DNA of 64,000 nucleotides from an uncultured Mucilaginibacter sp. (GCF_903893715.1 NZ_CAITNG010000024.1:124001-188000); one strand, 5' to 3'. Counted from the stretch's first letter, positions 25,660-34,750 are shown. Translations and numbers: made by a program. The notes: generated from the sequence alone by a model not told the origin.

Positions 25660-26538
25660 ATGGAAGAATTTGAACCAAGCGTATCGGCAAAAAAAACGAA
25701 GTCCATTTACATATCAACGGTATTTGGTATTGCGCTGGTGTTGCTCATGCTTGGGTTGTTAGGCCTCATCCTGGTACATTTTAATAATCTGTCGCGTTAC
25801 GTTAAAGAGAACATTGTACTCAATATCATAGTTAACGATGCCGCCCGCGAAACCGATGTACTGCAACTGCAAAAACAACTGGATAGCGAACCCGAAGTAA
25901 AACAAACCCAATATGTCAGTAAAGAACTGGCCGCCCGTAACCTTCAAAAAGACCTGGGCGAAGATTTTGTAAAGTTTTTGGGATATAACCCCTTACTCTC
26001 ATCTATCGATGTGTACCTCAAGGCCGATTATGCCAACAATGCCAGCATCACCCAATTTAAAGCTAAGCTGATAAAAAACCCGCTGGTTAAAGAGGTTATC
26101 TACCAGCAATCGCTCGTCAACCTCATGAACGACCGTATAGCGACCATCAGCATCATTATATTAGGCTTTACCATCATATTTTTGGTGGTGTCGCTTGCGC
26201 TCATTAATAATACTATACGCCTGGCCATTTATTCGCAAAGGTTTCTCATCAAATCCATGCAATTGGTTGGCGCTACCAAAGGCTTTATCCGCAAACCGTT
26301 TTTGCTGTATGGTATATGGCATGGTTTGCTGGGCGCGCTCATCGCCATTATGTTGCTGATGGGCCTGTTATACCTTGCCTACCAGCAAATACCCGATCTC
26401 ATCATCCTGCAAAATTATTATGAGTTCGGCATCGTGTTTTTAGGTGTCATCGGCATCGGCATATTTATTTCGGGCTTTAGCACCTATTTAGCGGTAAACA
26501 AATTCTTACGTTTAAAAATTTACGATCTTTACAGATAA
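25660..26538 (+). CDS. ftsX: Cell-division ABC transporter permease FtsX
   Basis: An inner-membrane protein of 292 residues that, with FtsE, regulates peptidoglycan hydrolases at the septum. The topology is typical: TM1 (about 20-42), a periplasmic domain (about 45-155, with ETDVLQLQKQLDSEPEVKQTQYVS), then three TMs in the FtsX/MacB permease domain (about 160-185, 215-240, 258-280). FtsE is not in the window. The gene overlaps the DUF3098 start by one base, and the order ftsX-DUF3098-uppP-truB-ribF is the conserved Bacteroidota arrangement, linking envelope growth genes. Confidence 0.93.
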   Translation: MEEFEPSVSAKKTKSIYISTVFGIALVLLMLGLLGLILVHFNNLSRYVKENIVLNIIVNDAARETDVLQLQKQLDSEPEVKQTQYVSKELAARNLQKDLGEDFVKFLGYNPLLSSIDVYLKADYANNASITQFKAKLIKNPLVKEVIYQQSLVNLMNDRIATISIIILGFTIIFLVVSLALINNTIRLAIYSQRFLIKSMQLVGATKGFIRKPFLLYGIWHGLLGALIAIMLLMGLLYLAYQQIPDLIILQNYYEFGIVFLGVIGIGIFISGFSTYLAVNKFLRLKIYDLYR

Positions 26539-26822
26539 TGGCACAAAAACCAGTTAAACCCATCGTTGCGCAACCTGTTAAAACAACAGATGCTAAAGCA
26601 ACCCAAGCAAAAATCACCCACACGCCTATCCAGTTTGTGTTCGGTAAGCAAAATTACCAGTTAACACTGGTAGCCATCGCGGTAATCTTTTTCGGCTTTG
26701 CGCTGATGAGCGGCACCACCGACATTTACGAGTGGCGTAAAATAGTATTGGCCCCGTTGGTAGTATTAAGTGGTTTTGCCATAGGTTTCATCGCGATATT
26801 CAAAAAATCTAAAAGCAAATAA
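26538..26822 (+). CDS. DUF3098 small membrane protein
   Basis: A small protein of 94 residues with a Lys/Thr/Ala-rich cytoplasmic N-terminus (1-30) and two membrane helices (about 38-55 and 68-88). It matches the DUF3098 family found next to ftsX in Bacteroidota. Its ATG overlaps the ftsX stop (TAATG), which implies translational coupling. The function is unknown; the constant position between ftsX and uppP suggests an envelope role. Confidence 0.85.
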   Translation: MAQKPVKPIVAQPVKTTDAKATQAKITHTPIQFVFGKQNYQLTLVAIAVIFFGFALMSGTTDIYEWRKIVLAPLVVLSGFAIGFIAIFKKSKSK

Positions 26823-26825
26823 AAC

Positions 26826-27614
26826 ATGAACTTTTTACAGGTTATTATCCTCGCCATCATAGAAGGCATTACCGAATTTTTGCCCATATCTTCAACCGGC
26901 CACATGATTATTGCCAGCTCGCTGATGGGTATCGAGAAAGATGAGTTTGTAAAACTCTTCGAAGTAGTCATCCAGTTAGGCGCTATACTTTCGGTAGTGG
27001 TATTGTATTTCAAGCGTTTTTTCAAATCGATTGACTTTTATTATAAACTGGTAGTCGGTGTAATACCTGCGGTTATTGTCGGTGTACTTTTTAAAAAGAA
27101 AATCGACATGTTGCTTGAAAACCCGCTTGTGGTTGGTATTTCGTTTTTAGTCGGTGGTATAATCCTGTTGTTTGTCGATGAATGGTTCAATAAACCTACC
27201 ATCGAAAAAGAAGAAAACATCAATTATGCAACCGCTTTAAAAGTAGGTATGTTTCAATGTTTGGCGGTTATACCAGGTATCTCGCGTTCGGCCGCAAGTA
27301 TTGTTGGTGGTATGAGCCAAAAATTGAGCCGTACAGCTGCCGCCGAATTTTCATTCTTTTTAGCAGTACCAACCATGTTTGGCGCTACCGTAAAAGACCT
27401 TTGGGATTTCCACAAAACGCATACGCAATTATTTACCGGCGACCAGGCAAAGTTTTTGATCATCGGTAATATCATCGCTTTTATCGTAGCCATGTTGGCC
27501 ATCAAAAGCTTTATTACCTTTTTGGAGAAGAAAGGCTTTAAACTGTTTGGTTACTATAGGATATTGGCAGGGATAATAGTGATCGTGCTTTGCCTCACCA
27601 AGTTCATTTCGTAA
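26826..27614 (+). CDS. uppP: Undecaprenyl-diphosphatase UppP (BacA)
   Basis: An integral membrane phosphatase (262 residues) that recycles undecaprenyl diphosphate to the monophosphate lipid carrier used in cell-wall synthesis. Catalytic regions are intact: the glutamate-rich [16 protein letters not shown] (about 13-28) and PGISRSAAS (about 148-156). Seven to eight hydrophobic helices are visible. It follows DUF3098 after 3 bp in the ftsX unit. Confidence 0.96.
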   Translation: MNFLQVIILAIIEGITEFLPISSTGHMIIASSLMGIEKDEFVKLFEVVIQLGAILSVVVLYFKRFFKSIDFYYKLVVGVIPAVIVGVLFKKKIDMLLENPLVVGISFLVGGIILLFVDEWFNKPTIEKEENINYATALKVGMFQCLAVIPGISRSAASIVGGMSQKLSRTAAAEFSFFLAVPTMFGATVKDLWDFHKTHTQLFTGDQAKFLIIGNIIAFIVAMLAIKSFITFLEKKGFKLFGYYRILAGIIVIVLCLTKFIS

Positions 27615-27637
27615 CAAGCGTTTTCTAAGTATCTTTG
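27607..27637 (+). promoter_or_regulatory. truB promoter candidate
   Basis: TTTC at 27607-27610, a 19-bp spacer and a perfect TATCTTTG at 27630-27637. It overlaps the end of uppP and lies 18 nt before the truB TTG start. Confidence 0.5.
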
Positions 27638-27655
27638 CATTTTATTTAAATCTGT

Positions 27656-28381
27656 TTGGATACTCCTGTCTCAAAATTCCGTCCCTTTAACTTTGCTGAA
27701 GGCGAATTGCTGCTCATTAACAAGCCCTATAACTGGACCAGTTTCGACGTGGTGGGCAAAATACGCAACTCGCTAAAACCGCTCAAACTAAAAGTGGGCC
27801 ATGCAGGCACGTTAGATCCGTTGGCTACAGGCCTGCTCATCATCTGCACAGGCAAACTCACCAAACAGATTGACACTTTCCAGGCCGAAGAAAAAGAATA
27901 TACCGGTACAATGGTGTTAGGTGAATCGACGCCATCATACGATATGGAAACCGATGCTGATGCCACTTTCGATATCAGCAACATTACCGAAGAACAAGTA
28001 TACGCGGCCACAGCCCAATTTACCGGCGATATACAGCAATATCCACCTGCGCATTCAGCCGTCAAAATAAATGGCGAACGTCTGTACGAAAAAGCCCGCC
28101 GTGGCGAAGAAGTGGAGCTGCGCACTCGTTTTGTAACAGTCAGCGCTTTCGAAATTACCCGCATTGCCCTGCCCGAAGTTGATTTTAGGGTGGTATGCAG
28201 CAAAGGCACCTACATCCGCTCTCTGGTAAGCGATTTTGGTAAGGCGCTAAATAACGGGGCTTATTTATCAAAACTTTGCCGTACCCGCAGCGGCAATTTT
28301 AAGCTGGATGACGCGTTTGAGGTGTTGGAACTGGTAAACCATATCCGCGAACAAAAAACACAACCCGAAGAACTAAAATAA
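27656..28381 (+). CDS. truB: tRNA pseudouridine(55) synthase TruB
   Basis: Makes pseudouridine 55 in the T-loop of tRNAs (241 residues). The catalytic aspartate is D54 in GHAGTLDPLATG, and the KPYNWTSFDVV and PPAHSAVKINGERLYEKAR motifs and the C-terminal CSKGTYIRSL stretch are present. The start is TTG: no in-frame ATG exists before the conserved KPYNWTS region. This is a recurring feature in the window. It has its own promoter-like element but sits 41 bp after uppP, so read-through is likely. Confidence 0.95.
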   Translation: MDTPVSKFRPFNFAEGELLLINKPYNWTSFDVVGKIRNSLKPLKLKVGHAGTLDPLATGLLIICTGKLTKQIDTFQAEEKEYTGTMVLGESTPSYDMETDADATFDISNITEEQVYAATAQFTGDIQQYPPAHSAVKINGERLYEKARRGEEVELRTRFVTVSAFEITRIALPEVDFRVVCSKGTYIRSLVSDFGKALNNGAYLSKLCRTRSGNFKLDDAFEVLELVNHIREQKTQPEELK

Positions 28382-28383
28382 GC

Positions 28384-28391
28384 TAATTTTG
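28384..28391 (+). promoter_or_regulatory. ribF -7 element
   Basis: TAATTTTG, an exact TAnnTTTG, directly after the truB stop and 33 nt before the ribF ATG. The -33 element is not clear. Confidence 0.45.
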
Positions 28392-28424
28392 CAACCATAA
28401 GCGGGTTCGCCACGTTGTACCATC

Positions 28425-29351
28425 ATGAAGATATACCATAATATTAACGATTTTAAACCGGTAAAAAATGCCGTAGTTACCATTGGTACATTTGATGGCG
28501 TACACATTGGCCACCGCAAAATTATAGCTACCCTGTGCGAGCTGGCGAAGCAAACCGGCGGCGAAACGGTTATCCTCACTTTCTTCCCGCACCCGCGCAT
28601 GATATTGCACCCCGAAGATCAGGATATCAAACTCATCACCACCATCGATGAGAAAGCTCAATTACTTGAGGGTCTCGGTATTGATCATTTAATCGTTACG
28701 CCCTTCTCCCGCGATTTTAGTAACCTTTCGGCATTGGAGTATATCCACGATGTGTTAGTTGCGCGTATCGGCGTAAAAAAGATTGTTATCGGCTATGACC
28801 ACCGTTTTGGCAAAGACCGTAAAGGTGGCCTCGAAGATCTGCAGCGCCTGAGTAAAGAGTTTGAATACGATGTGATAGAAATACCGGAGCAAGACATTAA
28901 CGATGTTGCCGTAAGCTCCACCAAAATACGCGAAGCTTTATTAAGCGATCAAATTGCCCTCGCAAACCAATATCTGGGCTATCCGTTTTTTATCAGCGGC
29001 AAAGTTATTCGCGGCGACCAGATAGGCCGGCAGATTGGTTACCCAACCGCAAATATCCTCGTTGGCGAAACCTACAAACTCATCCCTGCCGACGGCATCT
29101 TCGCGGTAACGGTAAACGTGGGCGATAAGCTTTACCAGGGGATGGCATACATCGGCCACCGGCCAACCATTAATGGGATGACGCGCAATATCGAGGTCAA
29201 TATTTTTGACTTCGACCATGATATTTACGAGCAAACCATCCGCATCAATTTCCACCATTTTGTGCGCAGCGACTTTAAATTCGAATCGCTGGACGAACTC
29301 AAACTGCAACTGGCAAAGGATAGGCTGGATGTGTTGAAATTGCTGTCGTAA
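28425..29351 (+). CDS. ribF: Bifunctional riboflavin kinase/FAD synthetase
   Basis: Converts riboflavin to FMN and then FAD (308 residues). The N-terminal nucleotidyltransferase domain has TIGTFDGVHIGHRKII (about 20-35), FFPHPRMI, GYDHRFGKDRKGG and SSTKIREAL. The C-terminal riboflavin-kinase domain (about 185-305) has GRQIGYPTANI and HRPTINGMTRNIEVNIFDF. Both active sites look complete. It is the last gene of the conserved ftsX-to-ribF block. Confidence 0.96.
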   Translation: MKIYHNINDFKPVKNAVVTIGTFDGVHIGHRKIIATLCELAKQTGGETVILTFFPHPRMILHPEDQDIKLITTIDEKAQLLEGLGIDHLIVTPFSRDFSNLSALEYIHDVLVARIGVKKIVIGYDHRFGKDRKGGLEDLQRLSKEFEYDVIEIPEQDINDVAVSSTKIREALLSDQIALANQYLGYPFFISGKVIRGDQIGRQIGYPTANILVGETYKLIPADGIFAVTVNVGDKLYQGMAYIGHRPTINGMTRNIEVNIFDFDHDIYEQTIRINFHHFVRSDFKFESLDELKLQLAKDRLDVLKLLS

Positions 29352-29388
29352 ATAAAAAATCCTATCTTCATCATTACAAAATTGAACT

Positions 29389-30642
29389 ATGGCTACAGAG
29401 GTTAAGTGTCCAAGCTGCGGTACGGTTTTCCCATTGGAGGAAGCCATGACCGAGGAATATAAAAAAGAGCTGCGCGAAAAAATGCTTTCTTTCACCAAAC
29501 AAAAGGAAGACGAATACATGCGCAAGCTCGACGAGTTCAGCAAAAAGGAGCAACAACAATTGCAGGCATTTGAACAAAAACTCGCCGACGAAAAAAAGGC
29601 GCTCCAACTAAGCCTCGAAGAAAACCTGCGTAAAACCATAGCCGCCGATTTTGAGAACCAGCTCAAAATGCTGGAGAACAACAGTAAGGATGCCGAAGAA
29701 AAACTCAAGCTATCGCGGCAAAAAGAGCTGGAATTTTTAAAGCGCGAGCAGGAGCTTAAAAACAAGGAAGAAGAAATGGAACTGCAGCTGCAGCGCAAAC
29801 TGCAGGAACAACGCGACCAACTCGCCGAACAGATACGTAAGCAGGAAGCCGAAAAAAGCCTGGTAAAAGATACCGAGCACCAGTTACTGATAATGGAGTA
29901 CAAAAAGAAAATAGAAGATCAGAATAAGCTGGTTGAAGAAATGAAACGCAAAGCCGAGCAGGGCTCCATGCAGTTACAAGGCGAAGTGCAGGAACTGATA
30001 CTGGAAGACCTGCTGCGCAGCAGTTTCCCGTTTGATGTGATTAGCGAAGTAGGCAAAGGCGTACGCGGTGCCGATTGTGTACAAGTGGTGCGTAACCAGT
30101 TTGGGCAGGAGTGCGGCAAAATTATCTACGAAAGTAAACGCACCACAGCCTTTTCGATGGAATGGATCGAGAAGTTGAAAAAGGACATGCGCAATATTGG
30201 TGTGGATGTCGCGGTTATCGTAACCCAGTGCTATCCCAAGGGAATGGATTGTTTTGGCGAGAAAGACGGCGTGTGGATTTGCTCGTTCGAAGAGGTTAAA
30301 GCCGTAGCCTATGTTTTGCGCGATGGTATTTTGCGCCTGTATAATGCCACCAAATCGCAGGAAAACAAGGGCGATAAAATGCACCTGCTGTACGATTACC
30401 TTACGGGATCGGAGTTTGCCGCCCAGTGGAAAGCCATCCGCGAAGGCTTTATGGATATGCGCATGTCTATCCTTAAAGAACGAGAAACCATGGAACGTCT
30501 GTGGAAAGCCCGTGAAAAACAGCTTGACAAAGTACTGCTCAACGCCACGCATATCCGCGGTTCGGTTGATGGCATTGCGGGCAGCGATGCCATACAATTA
30601 AGCCTCACCGAAGACGATAGCGACCCGCTTTTGCTGGAATAG
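29389..30642 (+). CDS. DUF2130 protein, coiled coil with nuclease-like domain
   Basis: A cytoplasmic protein of 417 residues. The N-terminus has a small CPSC-type element (VKCPSCGTVFPLEEA), then a very long Glu/Lys/Gln-rich coiled coil (about 25-200), then the DUF2130 domain (about 205-370: DVISEVGKGVRGADCVQ, GKIIYESKRTTAFSMEW). The E-x-K arrangement in YESKRT and the preceding Asp suggest a PD-(D/E)xK nuclease-type fold. That is my inference from the motif. The role is unknown. It is followed by a large hairpin-forming repeat that may terminate it. Confidence 0.85.
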   Translation: MATEVKCPSCGTVFPLEEAMTEEYKKELREKMLSFTKQKEDEYMRKLDEFSKKEQQQLQAFEQKLADEKKALQLSLEENLRKTIAADFENQLKMLENNSKDAEEKLKLSRQKELEFLKREQELKNKEEEMELQLQRKLQEQRDQLAEQIRKQEAEKSLVKDTEHQLLIMEYKKKIEDQNKLVEEMKRKAEQGSMQLQGEVQELILEDLLRSSFPFDVISEVGKGVRGADCVQVVRNQFGQECGKIIYESKRTTAFSMEWIEKLKKDMRNIGVDVAVIVTQCYPKGMDCFGEKDGVWICSFEEVKAVAYVLRDGILRLYNATKSQENKGDKMHLLYDYLTGSEFAAQWKAIREGFMDMRMSILKERETMERLWKAREKQLDKVLLNATHIRGSVDGIAGSDAIQLSLTEDDSDPLLLE

Positions 30643-30646
30643 CAAA

Positions 30647-30714
30647 GCGCAAGGCGCATGGAGCAAAGCGTAAAACAGAGAAACACTATGCGCTCTGCTC
30701 CATGCGCTTTGCGC
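30647..30714. repeat. 24-bp-stem GCTTTGCGC inverted repeat / possible terminator
   Basis: The left arm 30647-30670 and right arm 30691-30714 are complementary at 22 of 24 positions around a 20-nt loop. The words GCGCATGG, GCAAAGCG and GCGCTTTGCGC are the same family as at 5.27 kb. It lies between DUF2130 and the promoter of the next gene. Confidence 0.7.
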
Positions 30715-30735
30715 ATATGTTAATAACTGCCGTTT

Positions 30736-30767
30736 TTTGTTGAAACTTTAACACCAACCTTACTTTG
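30736..30767 (+). promoter_or_regulatory. Promoter of the NlpC/P60 gene
   Basis: TTTG at 30736-30739, a 20-bp spacer and TTACTTTG at 30760-30767: close to the full TTTG-N19-21-TAnnTTTG Bacteroidota promoter, 40 nt before the ATG. Confidence 0.6.
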
Positions 30768-30807
30768 CTCAAAAACGTAAAAGCAATAACTTGCGAGCAA
30801 AGTATAT

Positions 30808-31347
30808 ATGACGAAACTAAAACTTCCCCTTTTAGCTGCCATTATCTGTTTAAGTACCCTGCACTTGTATGCATCGGCTTTTGATAAACCCGTTAACCAT
30901 ACAAAAACCGTAGCCGGCGATGACCAGTCATCCTCCCTTTGTCCCGAAGAATTGCTGTCCTTCGCCCAAACTTTACTGGGCACGCACTATCACTTCGCTT
31001 CGTCAAATCCGCTGTACGGTTTCGATTGCTCGGGTTTTGTAAGCTATGTCTTTAAAAACTTCAACATACCGGTTCCGCGTTCATCATGCGAGTTTATATC
31101 GTACGGCGAAAAAATATTGTTGCAGGATGCAAAGCCCGGCGATGTGATACTGTTTACCGGCACCAGTAAGCGTAGCCGCAAAATAGGCCATATCGGTATC
31201 ATCGTAAGCAACCAAAACAACGAAACCACGTTTATCCATTCAACATCCGGTAAAGAGCATGCGGTAACCATCACAGCCATGGATAAAAAATATCGGCGCC
31301 GCTTTGTGCAGATCATCCGTTTGCTAAAGCAAAACGACGCGGCTTAA
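30808..31347 (+). CDS. NlpC/P60 family cell-wall endopeptidase
   Basis: A secreted C40 peptidase (179 residues), expected to cut within peptidoglycan stem peptides. After an N-terminal signal sequence (about 1-24) and a short linker, the NlpC/P60 domain runs from about 47 to 172. The catalytic Cys74 sits in YGFDCSGFVSY, His128 in IGHIGIIVS, and a third polar residue follows near FIHST. PGDVILFTG is the usual strand before the His. It has its own promoter and abuts the convergent T9SS gene with no gap. Confidence 0.92.
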   Translation: MTKLKLPLLAAIICLSTLHLYASAFDKPVNHTKTVAGDDQSSSLCPEELLSFAQTLLGTHYHFASSNPLYGFDCSGFVSYVFKNFNIPVPRSSCEFISYGEKILLQDAKPGDVILFTGTSKRSRKIGHIGIIVSNQNNETTFIHSTSGKEHAVTITAMDKKYRRRFVQIIRLLKQNDAA

Positions 31348-33258
31348 CTACTTCAAAATTGTAATATAGCCCGACAGCATTGGGGTCGAGTTTTTCAGGT
31401 CGATAACATAGTAATAAACTCCATCAGGTAGTAATTTTCCGTTGTAGGTGCCATCCCAGGCAATGCTGCCGCCAATATTGGTAAATACTTTCTGCCCGCT
31501 GCGTGTGTAAACAGTTAGCAAACTTTCGGAGTAAGCGTCTAATCCTATGATGTACCAGGTATCGTTTATGCCATCCGCATTTGGCGAAAATACGCTCGGT
31601 ATCACTATCTTTTTATACACTTTTACCTGTGCCGTATCGCTTACCGTTGTACAGGGCGATGTTACATGCAGGGTATAAGTTATATCCGTTGGCGGCGAGG
31701 CATTTGGGGTCAATACATTTGGATTGTCTAAATACGTCGACGGTGTCCATAAATACTTCAGGTTAGTTCCCGTGGCAGTAGCGCTCAACTTCACAATTTG
31801 GCCTTCAATTATCTTTTTGTTCCCTCCGGCACTGATAACCGGCGGTTGTATCACATTCACCGTTACCGAACTGCTGCAATTGGCATTGGTAGCTATAACG
31901 GTATAAGTTGTCGTAACAGTTGGCGTAGCAACAGGGTTGGCAATCGTATCGTTCGATAGCCCGGTTGAAGGGCTCCACAAATATCGAAAGCCGCCGCTCG
32001 CGGTCAGTTTAGCGCTCCCGCCCAAACAAATGGTGGTATCGGCATTAACTTTTGCAGTAATTTTCGGCTGCACGCTAATGGTAACACTGGCCTGGCTGCT
32101 GCAACCGTTAAGGCTGGCGGTAACCGTGTACTTGCCTTGTTGCGTTAGCGCGATATTGCTGATACTTGGGTTTTGCGCTGTACTAAACACAACGCCGGCC
32201 GGGTTTGTCCAGCTATAGGATGACCCGCCCGTGGCGCTTAAATTTAAGGTTTGCCCCTCGCACAATATGGGCCCGTTGGCAGATGCTGTTGCCCCCGGCG
32301 TTTGTGTTACCGTAAGCGTGGTGATATTTGATACCGCCAAACAGTTTGATGTGCTGATATTGGCCGCTTCGGCACTGGCAAGCCGGTATTGATAGGTGCC
32401 CACAGCGGTTGGCTGATTAAATATGTACTGCGTGCCAAGAGCGCCCGGTATATCAGTCCAGCCGCTGCCCGTGTTCAGTTGCCATTTATAGGCCGGGGTC
32501 ACGTAGCCTGTCGAAACATGTGCACTCAGTGTATCTTTTTGAGGGTTGGCTGTACAGTTGTTATAAGTTGACGATGCCGCCGAACCAAACCCCGTAACCA
32601 TAATAGGGCCACAGGGTCTGAAGGTGATATCGTCCAGCAAAATATCGTTGCCTGCGCCACCCGGCGCGTTATTGGTCATCTTTACAATAACCGTGTTCTG
32701 GTTTGATGGTGTGGCGAAAGTCAAACCATACTGTATCCAGGTAGGGCTGGTGGTTTGTGGTATATTACCGGTTGAATAGGTTTGTAAAACCGTACCATTG
32801 GAGAGTTCGATGCTGAACGTAATGTTAGGTAAACTGAACTTGGCAGTAGCAGCCTCCACCATGTTCAGGTTCATTACCCAGGCTGCAAATTCGTAAGTGG
32901 TGGAAGGGCAAAGCCCTTTAATGGTGTCGATATAAAATACGTCCGGAGTATATGACGCGTTGGCTATCATCATGTATCCACCGGCATTACCGGTATGGTC
33001 GCTGTTCACCACAAACCAACTGCTGAACATGCCCGCGGTCGAGCTTGCTATGGTATATTGTCCGTCGTTAGGTTTGCCGGTCACATAACTATAGGTAGTA
33101 ATACCGGATGGCAATGCGGGTCCCTGTACATTGGTTCCGGATCCAAAATCGATATGTACTACCGGGTCGCCAAGGCTGCCTGTACATGTCTGCGCAACAC
33201 TCACCGAAGTAAGCAGCATACACATCACAATTCCCCAAATAAATATAACAGCCTTCAT
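31348..33258 (-). CDS. Secreted adhesin-like protein with gliding/T9SS type B C-terminal domain
   Basis: A surface or secreted protein of 636 residues. A signal peptide (1-22) is followed by a carbohydrate-binding-like or MAM-type N-terminal region (about 25-220: VHIDFGSGTN, NDILLDDITFRPCG). Several Ig/PKD-like repeats come next, each with the YxWTP/YLWSPSTGLSN pattern, and a C-terminal gliding-motility domain IPSVFSPNADGINDTWYI (about 551-568) with YNGKLLPDGVYYYVIDL. The same ending is found in the 9277-11829 protein. Both should be exported by the type IX system, whose genes are not in the window. The ligand is unknown. Confidence 0.88.
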   Translation of the reverse strand: MKAVIFIWGIVMCMLLTSVSVAQTCTGSLGDPVVHIDFGSGTNVQGPALPSGITTYSYVTGKPNDGQYTIASSTAGMFSSWFVVNSDHTGNAGGYMMIANASYTPDVFYIDTIKGLCPSTTYEFAAWVMNLNMVEAATAKFSLPNITFSIELSNGTVLQTYSTGNIPQTTSPTWIQYGLTFATPSNQNTVIVKMTNNAPGGAGNDILLDDITFRPCGPIMVTGFGSAASSTYNNCTANPQKDTLSAHVSTGYVTPAYKWQLNTGSGWTDIPGALGTQYIFNQPTAVGTYQYRLASAEAANISTSNCLAVSNITTLTVTQTPGATASANGPILCEGQTLNLSATGGSSYSWTNPAGVVFSTAQNPSISNIALTQQGKYTVTASLNGCSSQASVTISVQPKITAKVNADTTICLGGSAKLTASGGFRYLWSPSTGLSNDTIANPVATPTVTTTYTVIATNANCSSSVTVNVIQPPVISAGGNKKIIEGQIVKLSATATGTNLKYLWTPSTYLDNPNVLTPNASPPTDITYTLHVTSPCTTVSDTAQVKVYKKIVIPSVFSPNADGINDTWYIIGLDAYSESLLTVYTRSGQKVFTNIGGSIAWDGTYNGKLLPDGVYYYVIDLKNSTPMLSGYITILK

Positions 33259-33284
33259 TAAAAATCAGAGTATCCGCACCGTAG

Positions 33285-33292
33285 CAAAAATA
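33285..33292 (-). promoter_or_regulatory. -7 element of the T9SS cargo gene
   Basis: TATTTTTG on the minus strand (exact TAnnTTTG), 26 nt before the ATG at 33258. Confidence 0.45.
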
Positions 33293-33417
33293 AACCTAAG
33301 CGATGGTTATCGGTTAAAAAGTTATCCCCATTTTAAGGCCCAATGTTAATTAATATACGTTATACAGGCTTTTTGCACCTTTTGTTGCCTTTAACCTGCC
33401 GCATTTGTTTTTGTTTG

Positions 33418-33425
33418 TACATTTG
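33418..33425 (+). promoter_or_regulatory. -7 element abutting the BtuF-like start codon
   Basis: TACATTTG (exact TAnnTTTG) ends 5 nt before the ATG at 33431, the same layout as upstream of bshC. A leaderless mRNA is likely. Confidence 0.45.
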
Positions 33426-33430
33426 CCCCG

Positions 33431-34366
33431 ATGTATATAACGCCCCAAAAGAAAATTGTTTCATTATTGGCAGCAACCACCGAAATTGTTTGTGCCCTGG
33501 GCCTCGAACAAAACCTCGTTGGCTGTTCGCACGAGTGCGATTATCCCGAATCAGTTAAGCGTTTGCCGCAATGCTCGGACGTAAGGTTTATGCCCGCCGA
33601 AAGCAGTAAAGAGATTGACCGACAGGTAAAAGAAATACTTACCGATGCTCTTTCCATTTATACCATCAACCAGGAGGTCATCAAACAACTTAACCCCGAC
33701 ATTGTACTTACCCAAGCCCAGTGCGAGGTATGTGCCGTAAGCCTAAAGGATGTTGAACTGGCCCTCGAAAACCTGCTCGATAAACAAGCCGAGATCATAT
33801 CCGTACAACCCAATACCCTCGGCGATATTTTTTCCGACATCATCCTTATCGCCAAAAAGCTCAACGTTCCCGAACGTGGCAAGCTGCTCATCGAAAGCCT
33901 CGAAGAACGCATAGATATTATCCGCCATAAGTTAAAATACATAAATAATAAACCCACCGTAGCCTGTATCGAATGGATGGAACCGCTCATGGTAGCCGGT
34001 AATTGGGTTCCCGAAATGGTCGATATAGCCGGCGGTACATCCGTTTTGGCCGTTAATGGCAAGCACTCGCCCTTTATCACCTGGGAAACTCTGCAAGCTG
34101 CCGACCCCGACATCATTATCATCACCCCCTGCGGCTTCGATATCCAACGCACGCTAAAAGAGATCAACGTCATGCTCTCCTTGCCGGGATTTGCCGACAT
34201 GAAGGCCGTAAAAAACAACCACCTTTACATTGCCGATGGCAACCAATATTTCAACCGCTCCGGCCCCCGTATCGTCGACTCCATCGAGATCCTCGCAGAG
34301 ATCATCAACCCCAAACAGTTCATCTTCGGCTACGAAGGCAATGGTTGGATGAGGTTTTCGATATAA
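33431..34366 (+). CDS. BtuF-like periplasmic-binding-fold protein (cobalamin/metal-chelate type)
   Basis: A protein of 311 residues with the helical-backbone binding fold of BtuF/FecB proteins. It begins at once with the domain (KIVSLLAATTEIVCALGL). It shows VGCSHECDYPESV, NPDIVLTQAQCEVCAVS (about 90-105), WMEPLMVAGNWVPEMVDIAGG (spread over 181-201) and the C-terminal NQYFNRSGPR. No signal peptide or lipobox is visible, so a cytoplasmic location or a non-transport role is possible, unusual for an ABC binding protein. No ABC permease or ATPase genes are adjacent. A TonB receptor lies 490 bp away, convergent. Confidence 0.82.
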   Translation: MYITPQKKIVSLLAATTEIVCALGLEQNLVGCSHECDYPESVKRLPQCSDVRFMPAESSKEIDRQVKEILTDALSIYTINQEVIKQLNPDIVLTQAQCEVCAVSLKDVELALENLLDKQAEIISVQPNTLGDIFSDIILIAKKLNVPERGKLLIESLEERIDIIRHKLKYINNKPTVACIEWMEPLMVAGNWVPEMVDIAGGTSVLAVNGKHSPFITWETLQAADPDIIIITPCGFDIQRTLKEINVMLSLPGFADMKAVKNNHLYIADGNQYFNRSGPRIVDSIEILAEIINPKQFIFGYEGNGWMRFSI

Positions 34367-34432
34367 TACCTTGTATTACAATGTTTTGCATCTAAAATGT
34401 ATATTTTTCATTTCCTGGTGGCTAACAGGGCA

Positions 34433-34750
34433 GGGGGGTAAAAGTAGGTATATTAAAGAACTAACTTTATTCAATCATTCAGTCAATCAATCATTCAATC
34501 CTTGAGTGGGGGGGGGTAAAAGTAGGTTTTTTCAAATAATCATCTCCACACGCTTTGCGCCGCGCCCTCTGCGCTTTGCCAAAACCGGGGGGAAAAAGTA
34601 GGTATTTTTAAAGAACCTTTCTTTCTTACTGCCACTCACCACTGCAACTGCTACTCAAACACGGGGGGGTAAAAGTAGGTATTTTTAAAGACCCTATCTT
34701 TCTCACTGCCACTCACCACTGCAACTGCCACTCAAAGCAGGGGGGAAATT
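34433..34750 (+). repeat. 76-78-bp-period G-tract repeat array, locus 3 (five cores)
   Basis: This fills most of the 489-bp gap between the convergent BtuF-like and TonB-receptor genes. Five cores each begin with 6-9 G's (runs ending at 34438, 34516, 34592, 34669, 34745; spacings 78, 76, 77, 76). Four read (G)n-TAAAAGTAGGT and continue TATTTTTAAAGAAC or a variant; the fifth is truncated. The spacers after cores 3 and 4 are close relatives (CACTGCCACTCACCACTGCAACTGC), whereas spacers 1 and 2 differ; spacer 2 contains a GCTTTGCGC repeat. No ORF is seen. The remaining part to 34855 is plain. Confidence 0.85.

Noticed and set aside
34433-34750. CRISPR array in the regularly spaced region
   Set aside because: Spacing is regular, but two spacers are near copies of each other, the core lacks a short palindrome, units are not identical and there are no cas genes.
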